Assembly: GCA_017433375.1 (NCBI GenBank)
Contig: JAFRHG010000020.1
Coordinates: 1 to 38,277 of the forward strand
Direction: 5' to 3'
Source: Bacillota bacterium
GTDB taxonomy: Bacteria > Bacillota > Clostridia > Peptostreptococcales > Anaerovoracaceae
Length of the DNA: 38,277 bases
Shown here: piece by piece, positions 18,406 to 26,996 of the stretch
Numbering within the stretch: position 1 is the first letter of the stretch
How the letters are laid out: each line of letters begins with the position of its first letter
Notes under the pieces: generated by a model
Seen by the model: only the letters and a program-made list of their open reading frames with translations
What the model was told of the DNA's origin: nothing
Databases searched by the model: none
Made by a program: the position numbers and the translations under genes

Positions 18406-19622
18406 TATTCTTCACTCCTGTGGTCAAATCCACCCTCTTCGTACCGGGAATCCCGCACGCCGATGTAGCGGTACACGTCCCCGGGGTCATTGGTATCGGC
18501 AATGATGAAGAGGTCCCGGTATATCTCATAGAAATCGTCGACGGTGATGTCCCGTCCGCCGAGGCCGTAGATGTAGTTGATGGCATAGGGCCGGCCCGGC
18601 AGGTCGTAGAGAGCACTGCGGGACTCGTTGAAGAGGGGCCCGCCGCTGTTGGAAAAGCTCTCCGCCTTGTCCATGACCGCCACGGCGCGCACCCGGCACA
18701 TGGCCTCCGCCAGGGGGATCCGCGGGAAGGGCCGGAACACCCTGAGCTTGATCAGGCCGACCTTCCTGCCCTCGGCGCGCAGCCGGTTCACCGCTTCCTT
18801 GCCCGTTCCGGCGCTGGAACCGATGACCACCACCGCCACCTCGGCATCCTCCATCATGTATTCCTCGAAAAAGCCGTAGGAGCGTCCCGTCATCTGCCGG
18901 AACTTCTCCGCCACCTCCAGGATGACCGGCATGGAATCCTTCATCGCCTGGGCCTGCTGCCGCTTCACTTCCATGTAATAGGGGGCCGTTCCGTAGGGCC
19001 CCACGGCCAGCGGCCGGTCGTGATTGAGAAGGTACTGCTCCGGCTCATACTCGCCGACGAACTCCTTCACCTTCTCATCCTCGATGAGCTGGATGTTGGA
19101 TACGCCGTGGCTGGTGATGAAGCCGTCCTGGCAGACCATGATGGGCAGGCGGGTAGCCTCCGTGATCAGGATGGCCTGCAGGAAGTTGTCGTAGACCTCC
19201 TGGTTGTCCTCGGCATAGATCTGCATCCAGCCGGAGTCCCTGGCGCCCATGGAATCGGAATGGTCGTTGCCGATGCTGATGGGGCCGGTCAGGGCACGGT
19301 TGGACACCACCATGGTGATGGGCAGCCGGGAGGATGCCGCCACGTAGAGCAGCTCCCACATATAGGCCAGTCCGCAGGAGGATGTCGCCGTCACCGCCCG
19401 GGCGCCGGCTGCCGAGGCTCCGATGCACACCGACATGGCGCTGTGCTCCGACTCGACGGGCACAAACTGGGTGCTCACCTCGCCGTTGGCCATGAACTCG
19501 GAAAAGTATTCCGGGATCTCCGTCGACGGCGTGATGGGGAAGGCCCCCATGACGTCCGGGTCGACCTGGCGCATCGCCTCCGCGATGGCTTCGTTTCCCG
19601 ACATTCGTTCTCTGATCGCCAC
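18405..19622 (-). CDS. porA: 2-oxoacid:ferredoxin oxidoreductase alpha subunit
   Basis: Alpha subunit, 405 residues, with GNEAIAEAMRQVDPDVMGAF and PITPSTEIPEYF at the N-terminus and FVPVESEHSAMSVCIGASAA near residue 54 (pyrimidine-binding domain), plus a C-terminal domain with GSSAGTGKEAVNRLR. The start is a GTG at 19622. The ribosome site AAAGGAGG lies 8 nt upstream, inside porD, and decides against the ATG at 19604. The porD stop is directly adjacent. Function and partners are as for porB. Confidence 0.92.
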   Translation of the reverse strand: MAIRERMSGNEAIAEAMRQVDPDVMGAFPITPSTEIPEYFSEFMANGEVSTQFVPVESEHSAMSVCIGASAAGARAVTATSSCGLAYMWELLYVAASSRLPITMVVSNRALTGPISIGNDHSDSMGARDSGWMQIYAEDNQEVYDNFLQAILITEATRLPIMVCQDGFITSHGVSNIQLIEDEKVKEFVGEYEPEQYLLNHDRPLAVGPYGTAPYYMEVKRQQAQAMKDSMPVILEVAEKFRQMTGRSYGFFEEYMMEDAEVAVVVIGSSAGTGKEAVNRLRAEGRKVGLIKLRVFRPFPRIPLAEAMCRVRAVAVMDKAESFSNSGGPLFNESRSALYDLPGRPYAINYIYGLGGRDITVDDFYEIYRDLFIIADTNDPGDVYRYIGVRDSRYEEGGFDHRSEE

Positions 19623-19931
19623 TTATTTTTCCTCCTTTACGAAGTCAATCGCATCGAAGGGGCATACCTTCACACAGATTCCGCAGCCCTTGCAATGGTC
19701 AAAGTCAAAGTCGCTCCGCCTTCCCTCCTTCACCGGAATGGAACTGTCCGGACAGAAGGGTACGCAAAGCAGACACTGCTTGCATTTATCCTCGAGGAAC
19801 CTGGGCCGCATGACCCGCCATTCCCCCGTATTGATCAGAAGAGACGTGGCCGGCTCATCGATCTCCGCTCCCGTGGTGATGTCCTGCCAGGTGATCTTCT
19901 CATCGATCATTTCCGTTCTGATTCTGCTCAT
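19623..19931 (-). CDS. porD: 2-oxoacid:ferredoxin oxidoreductase delta subunit (2x4Fe-4S)
   Basis: Ferredoxin-like electron-transfer subunit, 102 residues. Two cluster motifs are visible, CKQCLLCVPFCP (near 50) and CKGCGICVKVCPFDAI (near 80). The residues before the clusters (GEWRVMRPRF) are typical of PorD. Its ATG overlaps the porG stop (ATGA), and porA follows with no gap. Confidence 0.95.
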   Translation of the reverse strand: MSRIRTEMIDEKITWQDITTGAEIDEPATSLLINTGEWRVMRPRFLEDKCKQCLLCVPFCPDSSIPVKEGRRSDFDFDHCKGCGICVKVCPFDAIDFVKEEK

Positions 19932-20518
19932 TCTACCTCTACCTCATCCAGCGTCTTCTGCAGCGCCTTCATGTTGCCCTCGATGACCTCGGGCTTGTCG
20001 TGGAATTTATGTTCGAAAGACCGGCGCATATCGCTGACGAACTGACCCAGGTCCAGCACGCCGCTGGCCTTGACCACCGCCGCCAGCATGGGCGTATTGG
20101 GGAAGTTCCTCCCCAGTGTCTCGGTGGAGATCCTCTCCGCGTCGACCACGCAGACGGGTCCTTCGAATTCCGGAAGCAACTCCCGGATCTCCCCCGCCGT
20201 CTTCCTGGTGTTGATGATCAGAATGCCCCCATCCTTCAGCCCCTTCAGCACGTCGACGGTCCGCAGAAGGGTCTCGTCCACGACCACCACGTGATCCGGG
20301 TAATAGATGTTGGAATGCACGCTGCAGGGCTCATCGGAGATCCGGTTGTAGGCCGTAATGGGCGCGCCCATTCTCTCCGGCCCGTACTCCGGAAATCCCT
20401 GTACATATTTCCCTGAGAAAAACGCCGCCTCGGCCAGCAGAAGGCAGGCGGTCTTCGCCCCCTGTCCGCCCCGGCCGTGCCAGCGGATCTCCATGGTTTT
20501 GCTGCTATTTTCCGTCAT
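19928..20518 (-). CDS. porG: 2-oxoacid:ferredoxin oxidoreductase gamma subunit
   Basis: Gamma subunit, 196 residues, with EIRWHGRGGQGAKTACLLLA at the N-terminus and FPEYGPERMGAPITAYNRIS near residue 42, both diagnostic. It is the first gene of the long leftward operon porGDAB-iorAB-paaK-ACT. The ribosome site AGGAGA lies just upstream. An upstream promoter is proposed at 20567-20596. Confidence 0.93.
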   Translation of the reverse strand: MTENSSKTMEIRWHGRGGQGAKTACLLLAEAAFFSGKYVQGFPEYGPERMGAPITAYNRISDEPCSVHSNIYYPDHVVVVDETLLRTVDVLKGLKDGGILIINTRKTAGEIRELLPEFEGPVCVVDAERISTETLGRNFPNTPMLAAVVKASGVLDLGQFVSDMRRSFEHKFHDKPEVIEGNMKALQKTLDEVEVE

Positions 20519-20566
20519 TTTCTCTCCTGTGTTTTTTCCGGCACAAAGACAACAGACTACCTGTAT

Positions 20567-20596
20567 AGATTACCTCAGGACGGGTCTGTCTGTCAA
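20567..20596 (-). promoter_or_regulatory. Candidate promoter of the por/ior operon
   Basis: TTGACA (20596-20591, minus strand), 18-bp spacer, TAATCT (20572-20567). It lies about 50 nt upstream of porG in the 133-nt gap after thiI. The -10 match is only fair. An AAAGGCAA octamer lies just upstream at 20609. Confidence 0.55.
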
Positions 20597-20651
20597 TATA
20601 ATTTGTGCAAAGGCAACAAATAATTTCGTAAAACTTTGTGGATTATCCACA

Positions 20652-21836
20652 TCAGGCTGGATAGATGGTCACGATCTCCTCGCTGTCCACCGCCGCCTGG
20701 ATCAGGCCCTCCGCGTCCAGCTTCGCCTCCGAGGCCAGAATGCGCTCCAGCTTCGGCTTGGTCACCGGATGCTTGGGCAGGAACACGGTGCAGCAGTCCT
20801 CATAGGGCTCGATGGATTTCTCGTAGGTCCCGATCTCCTTCGCCAGATCCATGATGTCCACCTTGTCCATGCCGATGAGGGGCCGCATGACGGGCATGGT
20901 GACCGAAGCGTCGGTCACCACCAGGGCCTCCGCCGTCTGGCTGGCCACCTGGCCCAGGTTCTCCCCGGTGATCAGCATGCCGCAGTCCGTCCGTTCCGCC
21001 AGCCGCTGGGCGATGCGCATCATGAACCGGCGCACCAGGATGGTGGTCTCATCCTCCGGGCAGTTCTGCACGATCTGCTCCTGGATGGGCAGCAGATTGA
21101 TCACGTGCATCTGAAATCGGCCGCAGTAGACCGCCACCAGGGAAGCCAGCTCCTCCACCTTCTCCCTGGCCCGTTCACTGGTGTAGGGATAGGAATGGAA
21201 GTGGACCGCCTCGATGAGCATGCCCCGCTTGGCCATCATCCAGGTGGCCACCGGCGAATCGATGCCGCCGGACAGCAGGCTCATGCCCTTGCCGTTGGTG
21301 CCCAGGGGCAGACCGCCGAATCCCGGGATCTTGTCCTGATAAATGTAGGTCTTGTCGTGGCGCACGTCCACGAAAAGCCGGCAGTCGGGATGATGGACGT
21401 CCACCTTCAGCACCTTGCAGCCCTTCAGCACCGCCGCCCCGATCCTTCTGCCGATCTCCGGCGACTTCACCGGGAAGTTCTTGTCCGCCCGCTTGGCCTC
21501 CACCTTGAAGGTTTTGATGCCCCGCTCCTCGATCATCTCCAGCATGTAGTCCACCGCCGCCTGGCCGATGGCCTCCATGTTGCTCTCGCACTCCACCGCC
21601 GGGCTGATGGACGCCACGCCGAAGACCTTGGAGATCTGCCGGATGATGTCCTGTTTATTCAGATTCTTATCCGCGCGCACAAAGATCAGGCCCTCGTGCC
21701 GGTAGACGCTGACCCCGTCAAACCGCTTCAGCAGTTTGCGGATCCGCTCCGCCAGCATGCGCTCGAAGTAGGGCTTGTTCATGCCCTTGAGCGCCACCTC
21801 CCCGCAGCGCACGATAAAGATGTGTTCCTCGTTCAT
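20652..21836 (-). CDS. thiI: tRNA 4-thiouridine synthase (sulfurtransferase)
   Basis: Adenylates U8 of tRNA and inserts sulfur; it may also serve thiamine thiazole synthesis. The 394-residue form has ferredoxin-like and THUMP domains (about 1-170, with KTFKVEAKRADKNFPVKSPE) and the PP-loop MSLLSGGIDSPVATW near residue 188. It lacks the C-terminal rhodanese domain of the E. coli enzyme, as usual in Gram-positives where a dedicated cysteine desulfurase is the sulfur donor. That partner is encoded 10 nt upstream. The ribosome site GAGGA lies in the desulfurase 3' end. Confidence 0.96.
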   Translation of the reverse strand: MNEEHIFIVRCGEVALKGMNKPYFERMLAERIRKLLKRFDGVSVYRHEGLIFVRADKNLNKQDIIRQISKVFGVASISPAVECESNMEAIGQAAVDYMLEMIEERGIKTFKVEAKRADKNFPVKSPEIGRRIGAAVLKGCKVLKVDVHHPDCRLFVDVRHDKTYIYQDKIPGFGGLPLGTNGKGMSLLSGGIDSPVATWMMAKRGMLIEAVHFHSYPYTSERAREKVEELASLVAVYCGRFQMHVINLLPIQEQIVQNCPEDETTILVRRFMMRIAQRLAERTDCGMLITGENLGQVASQTAEALVVTDASVTMPVMRPLIGMDKVDIMDLAKEIGTYEKSIEPYEDCCTVFLPKHPVTKPKLERILASEAKLDAEGLIQAAVDSEEIVTIYPA

Positions 21837-21846
21837 ATGTCTGTCC

Positions 21847-23010
21847 TCACCGGAAACTGCCCAGCCGCCGGAAGCGCTTCACCGCTTCCTCCGTCCGCCG
21901 GATCGTCTCCTCGATTTCCTCCATGGTGTTCTCTGCGCACAGGCTGAACCGGATGGCTCCCTCGATCCGCCCGTCGTCGCAGCCCATGGCCTGCAGCACG
22001 TGGCTGCGTCCCTTCTTATTGGAAGAGCAGGCCGACCCCGTCGACACGCAGATCCCGCTCTGCTCCAGGGTGTGCAGGATCACTTCTCCCCGGGTCCCCG
22101 GAAAGCTGACGTTCAGGATCGTCCCGCAGCTCTCCCCCGGTTTCTCCCCCGTCTGCCGCGGGCTGTTGATGACCGCATCGTCGATGCTCTCCTCCAGGCC
22201 CTCCATCAGACGGTTTCGCATGGCGCTGATCCGGGCCATCTTTTCTTCGCGCCCTTCCCAGGCCAGGCTGGCCGCCAGGCCCAGTCCGGCGATGGCCGGC
22301 ACGTTTTCCGTGCCCGAGCGGAGTCCGCCCTCCTGTCCGCCGCCGAAGATCAGGGGCGGAAGATGCAGGCCCTTTCTCATCCACAGGGCGCCGCTCCCCT
22401 TCGGCCCGTGGATCTTATGGCCGCTGAGGGAGATCATGTCCGCGCTCTTAGGCAGGAGGATCTTCCCAAAACTCTGGACCGCGTCGCAGTGAAGCAAAGC
22501 CGGGGATTGCTTTTGCCCGATGATCCGGCGGATCTCCTCCACCGGCAGGATGGTCCCCACTTCGTTGTTGACCTGCATGACGCTGACCAGGATCGTCTGT
22601 CCGTCAATGGCCTCTTCCATGGCCTCCAGATCCAGCCTGCCCTGGCCGTCCACGCCGACGCGGACGATGTCGAAGCCCTCCTGCTCCAGCTTGCCGCAGC
22701 ACTCCAGCACCGCCGGGTGCTCCACCGCCGTGGTCACGATCCTCTTTCCCTGTCTTCCGCGGGCTGCCGCCGCGCCGAAGATGGCCAGATTGTCCGCTTC
22801 GGTTCCCCCCGATGTAAAGGCGATCCTTCCTCCGGCCTCAGGCATGAGCCGCTCCAGCTGGCGCCGGGCTTCCTTGACGCCCTTTTCGGCCTGAAGGCCC
22901 GCCCGGTGAAGGGAGGAGGGGTTCCCCCAGGATGTTTCCATGTATTCCAGCATCTTTTTCGTCACGTCGGGATGCTGTTTAGTTGTCGCGCTGTTGTCCA
23001 GATAGATCAT
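21847..23010 (-). CDS. Cysteine desulfurase (NifS/IscS-like, ThiI partner)
   Basis: PLP enzyme that removes sulfur from cysteine as a protein persulfide, here probably for ThiI. It has 387 residues. MIYLDNSATTK opens the protein; the PLP lysine is in SLSGHKIHGPKGSGAL (near 200), and the persulfide cysteine is in STGSACSSNKKG (near 325). The start at 23010 is preferred because the 11-codon extension upstream overlaps the rny terminator. Placement before thiI matches the NifZ/IscS-ThiI pairs of Firmicutes. Confidence 0.93.
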   Translation of the reverse strand: MIYLDNSATTKQHPDVTKKMLEYMETSWGNPSSLHRAGLQAEKGVKEARRQLERLMPEAGGRIAFTSGGTEADNLAIFGAAAARGRQGKRIVTTAVEHPAVLECCGKLEQEGFDIVRVGVDGQGRLDLEAMEEAIDGQTILVSVMQVNNEVGTILPVEEIRRIIGQKQSPALLHCDAVQSFGKILLPKSADMISLSGHKIHGPKGSGALWMRKGLHLPPLIFGGGQEGGLRSGTENVPAIAGLGLAASLAWEGREEKMARISAMRNRLMEGLEESIDDAVINSPRQTGEKPGESCGTILNVSFPGTRGEVILHTLEQSGICVSTGSACSSNKKGRSHVLQAMGCDDGRIEGAIRFSLCAENTMEEIEETIRRTEEAVKRFRRLGSFR

Positions 23011-23023
23011 GGTCCTACTGAAA

Positions 23024-23056
23024 ACAAAACCGCTGCGCGCCACGTAGCGGTTTTGT
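23024..23056 (-). terminator. Terminator after rny
   Basis: Perfect 11-bp stem ACAAAACCGCT/AGCGGTTTTGT (minus strand) followed by TTTTC. It lies between the rny stop and the desulfurase start, so downstream sulfur-transfer genes depend on read-through or on a promoter not seen. Confidence 0.8.
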
Positions 23057-23109
23057 GTAATTGGTCAGGCTATAGTGTTCACTTGTTCCGCGCGGGGCGT
23101 TATCCCGCT

Positions 23110-24651
23110 CTATTTCGCGTAGTCGATGGCGCGGGTCTCCCGGACGACATTGACCTTGATCTGGCCCGGGTACTCCAGCTCCGATTCGATCTTCTTGGAA
23201 ATGTCTCTGGCCAGGAGGGCGATGGCGTCGTCCCCCACCTCGTCCGGCTTGGCGATGATCCGGATCTCCCGGCCTGCCTGGATGGCGTAGGATGTCTCCA
23301 CGCCTTCCGTGGTGTTGGCGATCTCCTCCAGCTTCTGCAGCCGCTTGATGTAGGACTCCAGGGTCTCCCTTCTGGCTCCCGGTCTGGCCGCTGACAGGGC
23401 ATCTGCCGCCGCGATGAGCACCGCCTCCGTGGACTTGGGTTCGTAATCGCCGTGGTGGGCCGCCATGCCGTTGATGACCGCGTCGGTCTCCTTATACTTC
23501 TTCAGCACCTCGATGCCGATATCCACGTGGGTTCCTTCCTGCTCGTGGTCCAGGGCCTTGCCGATGTCATGCAGCAGACCGGCTCTCTTGGCCAGGGTCA
23601 CGTCCAGTCCCAGCTCGCCGGCCATCAGTCCGGCCAGGTGGGCCACCTCGATGGAGTGCTTCAGCACGTTCTGCCCGTAAGACGTCCGGTACCGCAGCCG
23701 TCCCAGAAGCTTGACCAGCTCCGGATGGAGGTTGTGGATGCCCACTTCGAAGGTGGCCTGTTCGCCCTCCTCCTTGATGATGGCGTTGACTTCCCTCTCC
23801 GCCTTGTGGACCATTTCCTCGATCCTCGCCGGATGGATCCGTCCGTCGACGATGAGCTTTTCCAGGGCGATCCGGGCGATCTCCCGTCTGACGGGATCGA
23901 ATCCGGAAAGGATGACCGCTTCCGGCGTGTCGTCGATGATCAGATCGATGCCGGTGGCGCTTTCGATGGCACGGATGTTCCGGCCTTCACGTCCGATGAT
24001 CCGGCCCTTCATCTCATCGCTGGGCAGGGGAACAACGGAGACCGTGGACTCGGCCACGTGATCCGCCGCGCACCGCTGAATGGCGCCGGTGATGATCTCC
24101 TTCGCCTTCTTGTCCGCGTCTTCCCTCGCTTTGTTTTCAATATCCTTGTACAGCACCGCCGCTTCACTGCGGGCTTCGTGCTCTACCTTCTGAAGTATAA
24201 TTTCTCTCGCTTCGTCAATGGTGTATCCTGAAATCTTCTCCAGCTCTTCCAGCTGCCGCTTCAGTACACGGTCCATTTCCTGCTGCTTACGTGATATGTT
24301 CTTTTCCTTATTTGTGATGCCTTCTTCTTTTTTCTCGATGTTCTCGAGTTTTTTATCGATGGACTCTTCCTTCTGAACGAGTCTCCGCTCAGATTTCTGA
24401 ATTTCGTTTCTTCTTTCGCGGATCTCCTTCTCCGCTTCGTTTCTCTGCCGGTGTGCTTCCTCCTTCGCTTCCAGTACCAGCTCTTTCTTGATGGTTTCCG
24501 CGCGGTTTTCCGCGTCGAGTATCAGATTCTTTGCCTTTGTTTCCGCGTTGCCGATGGTCTTTTCACCGATGGACTTTCGCAGAATATAGCCAACCAGGAT
24601 GCCTAGCCCCAAGGCCGCCAGGCCGACGATAATCGGTAATACGATCGTCAT
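23110..24651 (-). CDS. rny: Ribonuclease Y
   Basis: Membrane-anchored endoribonuclease that starts bulk mRNA decay in Firmicutes; 513 residues. One N-terminal TM (about 4-25) is followed by a long charged coiled coil (about 30-190), a KH domain ([15 protein letters not shown] near 220) and an HD domain with [12 protein letters not shown] near 360. The ribosome site AAAGGAGG and the -35/-10 elements at 24736-24764 are good. It appears monocistronic, with a terminator at 23024-23056. Confidence 0.97.
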   Translation of the reverse strand: MTIVLPIIVGLAALGLGILVGYILRKSIGEKTIGNAETKAKNLILDAENRAETIKKELVLEAKEEAHRQRNEAEKEIRERRNEIQKSERRLVQKEESIDKKLENIEKKEEGITNKEKNISRKQQEMDRVLKRQLEELEKISGYTIDEAREIILQKVEHEARSEAAVLYKDIENKAREDADKKAKEIITGAIQRCAADHVAESTVSVVPLPSDEMKGRIIGREGRNIRAIESATGIDLIIDDTPEAVILSGFDPVRREIARIALEKLIVDGRIHPARIEEMVHKAEREVNAIIKEEGEQATFEVGIHNLHPELVKLLGRLRYRTSYGQNVLKHSIEVAHLAGLMAGELGLDVTLAKRAGLLHDIGKALDHEQEGTHVDIGIEVLKKYKETDAVINGMAAHHGDYEPKSTEAVLIAAADALSAARPGARRETLESYIKRLQKLEEIANTTEGVETSYAIQAGREIRIIAKPDEVGDDAIALLARDISKKIESELEYPGQIKVNVVRETRAIDYAK

Positions 24652-24735
24652 ACCGTTCCTCCTTTATTCAGTTATCAAAATTCCACTCTATGTGTATTGT
24701 CTTTTTGCACAAAAAAGTTAAAAACATACGAATAC

Positions 24736-24764
24736 ATTATATGCTCTATTTATGTCTCCGTCAA
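24736..24764 (-). promoter_or_regulatory. Promoter of rny
   Basis: TTGACG (24764-24759, minus strand), 17-bp spacer, TATAAT (24741-24736); 84 nt upstream of the rny start. It is one of the best sigma-A matches in the window. Confidence 0.8.
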
Positions 24765-24847
24765 TGTAAAAAAGTAAAAAAATGGGAATAATGGGGGGTG
24801 ACGAAACGCAACATCCTGCCGGGGCGGAATCCCTCTGCGGGGTTCTC

Positions 24848-25576
24848 TTATTCCGCGGGCAGTATTCTTCCGGCGATGGTCCGGAATTCCCTGCGAAGGC
24901 CTTCGTTCTCGCCTTCGCCGGCGATGGGTGTTCCCCGGCTGGTGGAGATGCGGATGGCCCGGTCCTCCTGGATGATGCCGATCACCGGCGTCATGGTGCT
25001 GTCGATGATGCTCTCCACATCCATCAGCACGCCGGCGCGGACCAGTTCCAGATCGACCCGGTTGATGACCATGCACGTATCCATGACCCCCAGCTCGTTC
25101 AGACGGGCGTTGACCGTATCCGCATCGCGCAGGGCGGCGATCTCCGGCTCGGTGACGATGACCGCCGTGCCCGCCGGCGCCGCGCAGGCATCCAGCAGTT
25201 CGCCCATGCCCGCTCCCGTATCGATGATGATATGGTCAAAGTACTTTTCCAGGATCTCGCAGAGCGCGATCATGTTCTTCCCGGTCAGACGGATGTCTCC
25301 TCTGCGGGGGGACGCGGCCATAAAATACAGGGACTCGAATCCGTGCACCCTGAGAATGGCCTTGTTCAGGCGGCAGACACCGGTCATGACGTCCATGATG
25401 TTGAACACCACCCGGTTCTCCATGCCCAGATACAGGTCCATGTTCCGCATGCCCAGATCCATGTCGATCAGCAGCACGCGCCGGCCCATATCCGCCAGGG
25501 TCGCGCCCAGGTTCACGGAAAACATGGTCTTTCCCGTTCCGCCTTTTCCTGATGTCACCAGAATGACTTTATCCAT
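24848..25576 (-). CDS. MinD/ParA-family ATPase
   Basis: Deviant-Walker ATPase of 242 residues. GKGGTGKTMFSVNLG near residue 10 is the P-loop with the signature lysine; LLIDMDLGMRNMDLYLG and IIIDTGAGMGE are the switch/Walker B parts. It resembles MinD, but no minC or minE is adjacent and the tail is shorter than that of typical MinD, with only a weak amphipathic end. It could be a MinD for division-site placement or a FlhG-like protein. Start 25576 has AGAGGGG upstream; the longer frame is not supported. Confidence 0.8.
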   Translation of the reverse strand: MDKVILVTSGKGGTGKTMFSVNLGATLADMGRRVLLIDMDLGMRNMDLYLGMENRVVFNIMDVMTGVCRLNKAILRVHGFESLYFMAASPRRGDIRLTGKNMIALCEILEKYFDHIIIDTGAGMGELLDACAAPAGTAVIVTEPEIAALRDADTVNARLNELGVMDTCMVINRVDLELVRAGVLMDVESIIDSTMTPVIGIIQEDRAIRISTSRGTPIAGEGENEGLRREFRTIAGRILPAE

Positions 25577-25691
25577 GGCCCCTCTGACTCTCCCGCAGAA
25601 ATAACGTCCGCTCTCTATTTTGCCACAATTATTCCTGCCGTCAAGGGTTTCCTTGCAATTGAGCCATTTTTGTTGATGAAAAGGCAATTCT

Positions 25692-25734
25692 TATCCGAGG
25701 AGGCCCTCCGCTCCTATCCGAGGAGGCCCTCCGC
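25692..25734. repeat. Tandem duplication at the radC 3' end
   Basis: TATCCGAGGAGGCCCTCCGC occurs at 25692-25711 and 25715-25734. The right copy encodes the last residues and stop of RadC; the left copy lies just after the stop. It looks like a recent small duplication. Confidence 0.85.
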
Positions 25735-26394
25735 CTCCATGCTGATGAAGGCGCCGTCCCCGATGACGATATGATCCAGCACGGGAATGCCCAGGATCTC
25801 CCCCGCCTCTTTGAGCCGGCGGGTCGTCCGGATGTCCTGGTCGCTGGGCGTCGGATCCCCCGAGGGGTGATTATGCAGAAAGATCACCGAAGCGGCGCTG
25901 CGGCGGATGGCCGGCGCGAAGACCTCCCGCGGGCCCGCCGCCGAGGAGCACAGGTCGCCCACGGAAACCTCCGTCTCCCCGATGATGTCCCCGACGGCAT
26001 TGATCAGCAGGCAGACGAAGTGCTCCTTATTATAGTAGCGCAGCTTCTCCATGAAGAGCTGCGCCACATCGGAGGAGCCCTGGATCCTTCCCCTCATTTC
26101 CGTCCGGCTGGAGGCGATCCGCCTCCCCAGCTCCACGGCGGCCAGCAGGCCGCAGACCTTGGCGTCCCCCATCCCGCTGATCCGCTTCAGTTCCTCCGGC
26201 GTGCAGTCCGCCAGAAACCGCACCCCAGCCTTGTCCATGGCGAGGATCTCCCCGGCCAGATCCATGGCCGTCTTCTTCGCCGTCCCCGTCCGGAGCAGGA
26301 TCGCCAGGATCTCCGCGGTGGACAGCTTCTCCCTGCCCTCCCGCAGCAGCTTCTCCCTGGGTTTCTCCCATGCCGGCAGTTCGTTCATCATCAT
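25714..26394 (-). CDS. radC: RadC/YsxA-like JAB-domain protein
   Basis: 226 residues with an N-terminal helix-hairpin-helix region (about 20-90) and a C-terminal MPN/JAB domain containing FLHNHPSGDPTPSDQD (near 170), the putative zinc-binding set. Called RadC by convention; the proposed repair function is not established and the protein is often linked to natural transformation or mobile DNA. A promoter lies at 26444-26472. The gene ends in a short tandem duplication. Confidence 0.93.
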   Translation of the reverse strand: MMMNELPAWEKPREKLLREGREKLSTAEILAILLRTGTAKKTAMDLAGEILAMDKAGVRFLADCTPEELKRISGMGDAKVCGLLAAVELGRRIASSRTEMRGRIQGSSDVAQLFMEKLRYYNKEHFVCLLINAVGDIIGETEVSVGDLCSSAAGPREVFAPAIRRSAASVIFLHNHPSGDPTPSDQDIRTTRRLKEAGEILGIPVLDHIVIGDGAFISMEAEGLLG

Positions 26395-26443
26395 GGTTAT
26401 CTATCTCCTCTTTTATGTTCTGTGGTTTCCATTTATTTCCATA

Positions 26444-26472
26444 ATCATACACCGCCCGGATTGCCTTTGCAA
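26444..26472 (-). promoter_or_regulatory. Promoter of radC
   Basis: TTGCAA (26472-26467, minus strand), 17-bp spacer, TATGAT (26449-26444). The spacer/-35 region overlaps an AAAGGCAA octamer at 26461-26468. Confidence 0.6.
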
Positions 26473-26545
26473 CTGATTTCTGGAAAATTATGTAATTTCT
26501 TTGCTAATAAAACCGGCCGGCGGGACAGTGCCTTCACTCGATCCC

Positions 26546-26866
26546 GCAGCCGTCTGCCAAAACACATGCATGCAAGCACTACGACACCACTCCATAGCCA
26601 GACCATATGACAAACTTTTTCTCAGCGAAAGAGTTTTACACAAATGAGCCTTCGAAGTGCCTCTCAGAGCCCTTTCTGCGCCCGAAAAATGACAACTCTT
26701 TTTCTGCCAGGAGGAGTTTACACACAAAACGGAAAAACGTGTGACAAACCGCCTTCTCAGAAAAAATGTTTACACATTTCAGCCTTGAAAGGCCGGAAAT
26801 CCTCGATTTTCCGGGCCAAATATGACATATCGGTTTTCTCAGAAAATGTTTTACACATTTCAGTAA
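26546..26866. repeat. Repeat locus A: two ~133-bp dimers of hairpin units
   Basis: Four related units start with TGACA and carry a TTTACACA-like end: 26608, 26690, 26742 and 26823. Steps are 82, 52 and 81 bp, so the true period is a dimer of 133-134 bp. Most units can form a hairpin, for example AAACTTTTTC with GAAAGAGTTT in unit 1 and TTTTC with GAAAA in unit 4. The long spacers begin with a shared TGAGCCTT/TCAGCCTT. A conserved block containing GCAGCCGTCTGC lies ahead. The same order is seen at 37966-38143. No gene is credible here. Confidence 0.8.
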
Positions 26867-26898
26867 GCGGTGCGGGGGGGATGGCACGCCGCGGCATG

Positions 26899-26948
26899 AA
26901 AAAGAGGCTGTTGCCTCGACATTGCTGAATGTCTGTTGCAACAGCCTC
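26899..26948 (-). terminator. Terminator after cmk
   Basis: GAGGCTGTTGC/GCAACAGCCTC, an 11-bp stem with an inner GACATT/AATGTC hairpin, followed on the minus strand by five U. It lies 48 nt after the cmk stop. Confidence 0.85.
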
Positions 26949-26996
26949 CTCTGATTTCTTTAACCTGCGCGGCCCCCCGTCAGGCAGCCTGCCCCG

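Noticed and set aside
26608-26866. Repeat locus A as a CRISPR array
   Set aside because: Units are diverged, spacing alternates 82/52/81, spacers resemble each other, and no cas genes are present.
26636-26941. Small Cys-rich frames across repeat locus A on the minus strand
   Set aside because: They are translations of the repeat itself; similar peptide-like frames at locus B follow from the DNA similarity and lack ribosome sites.
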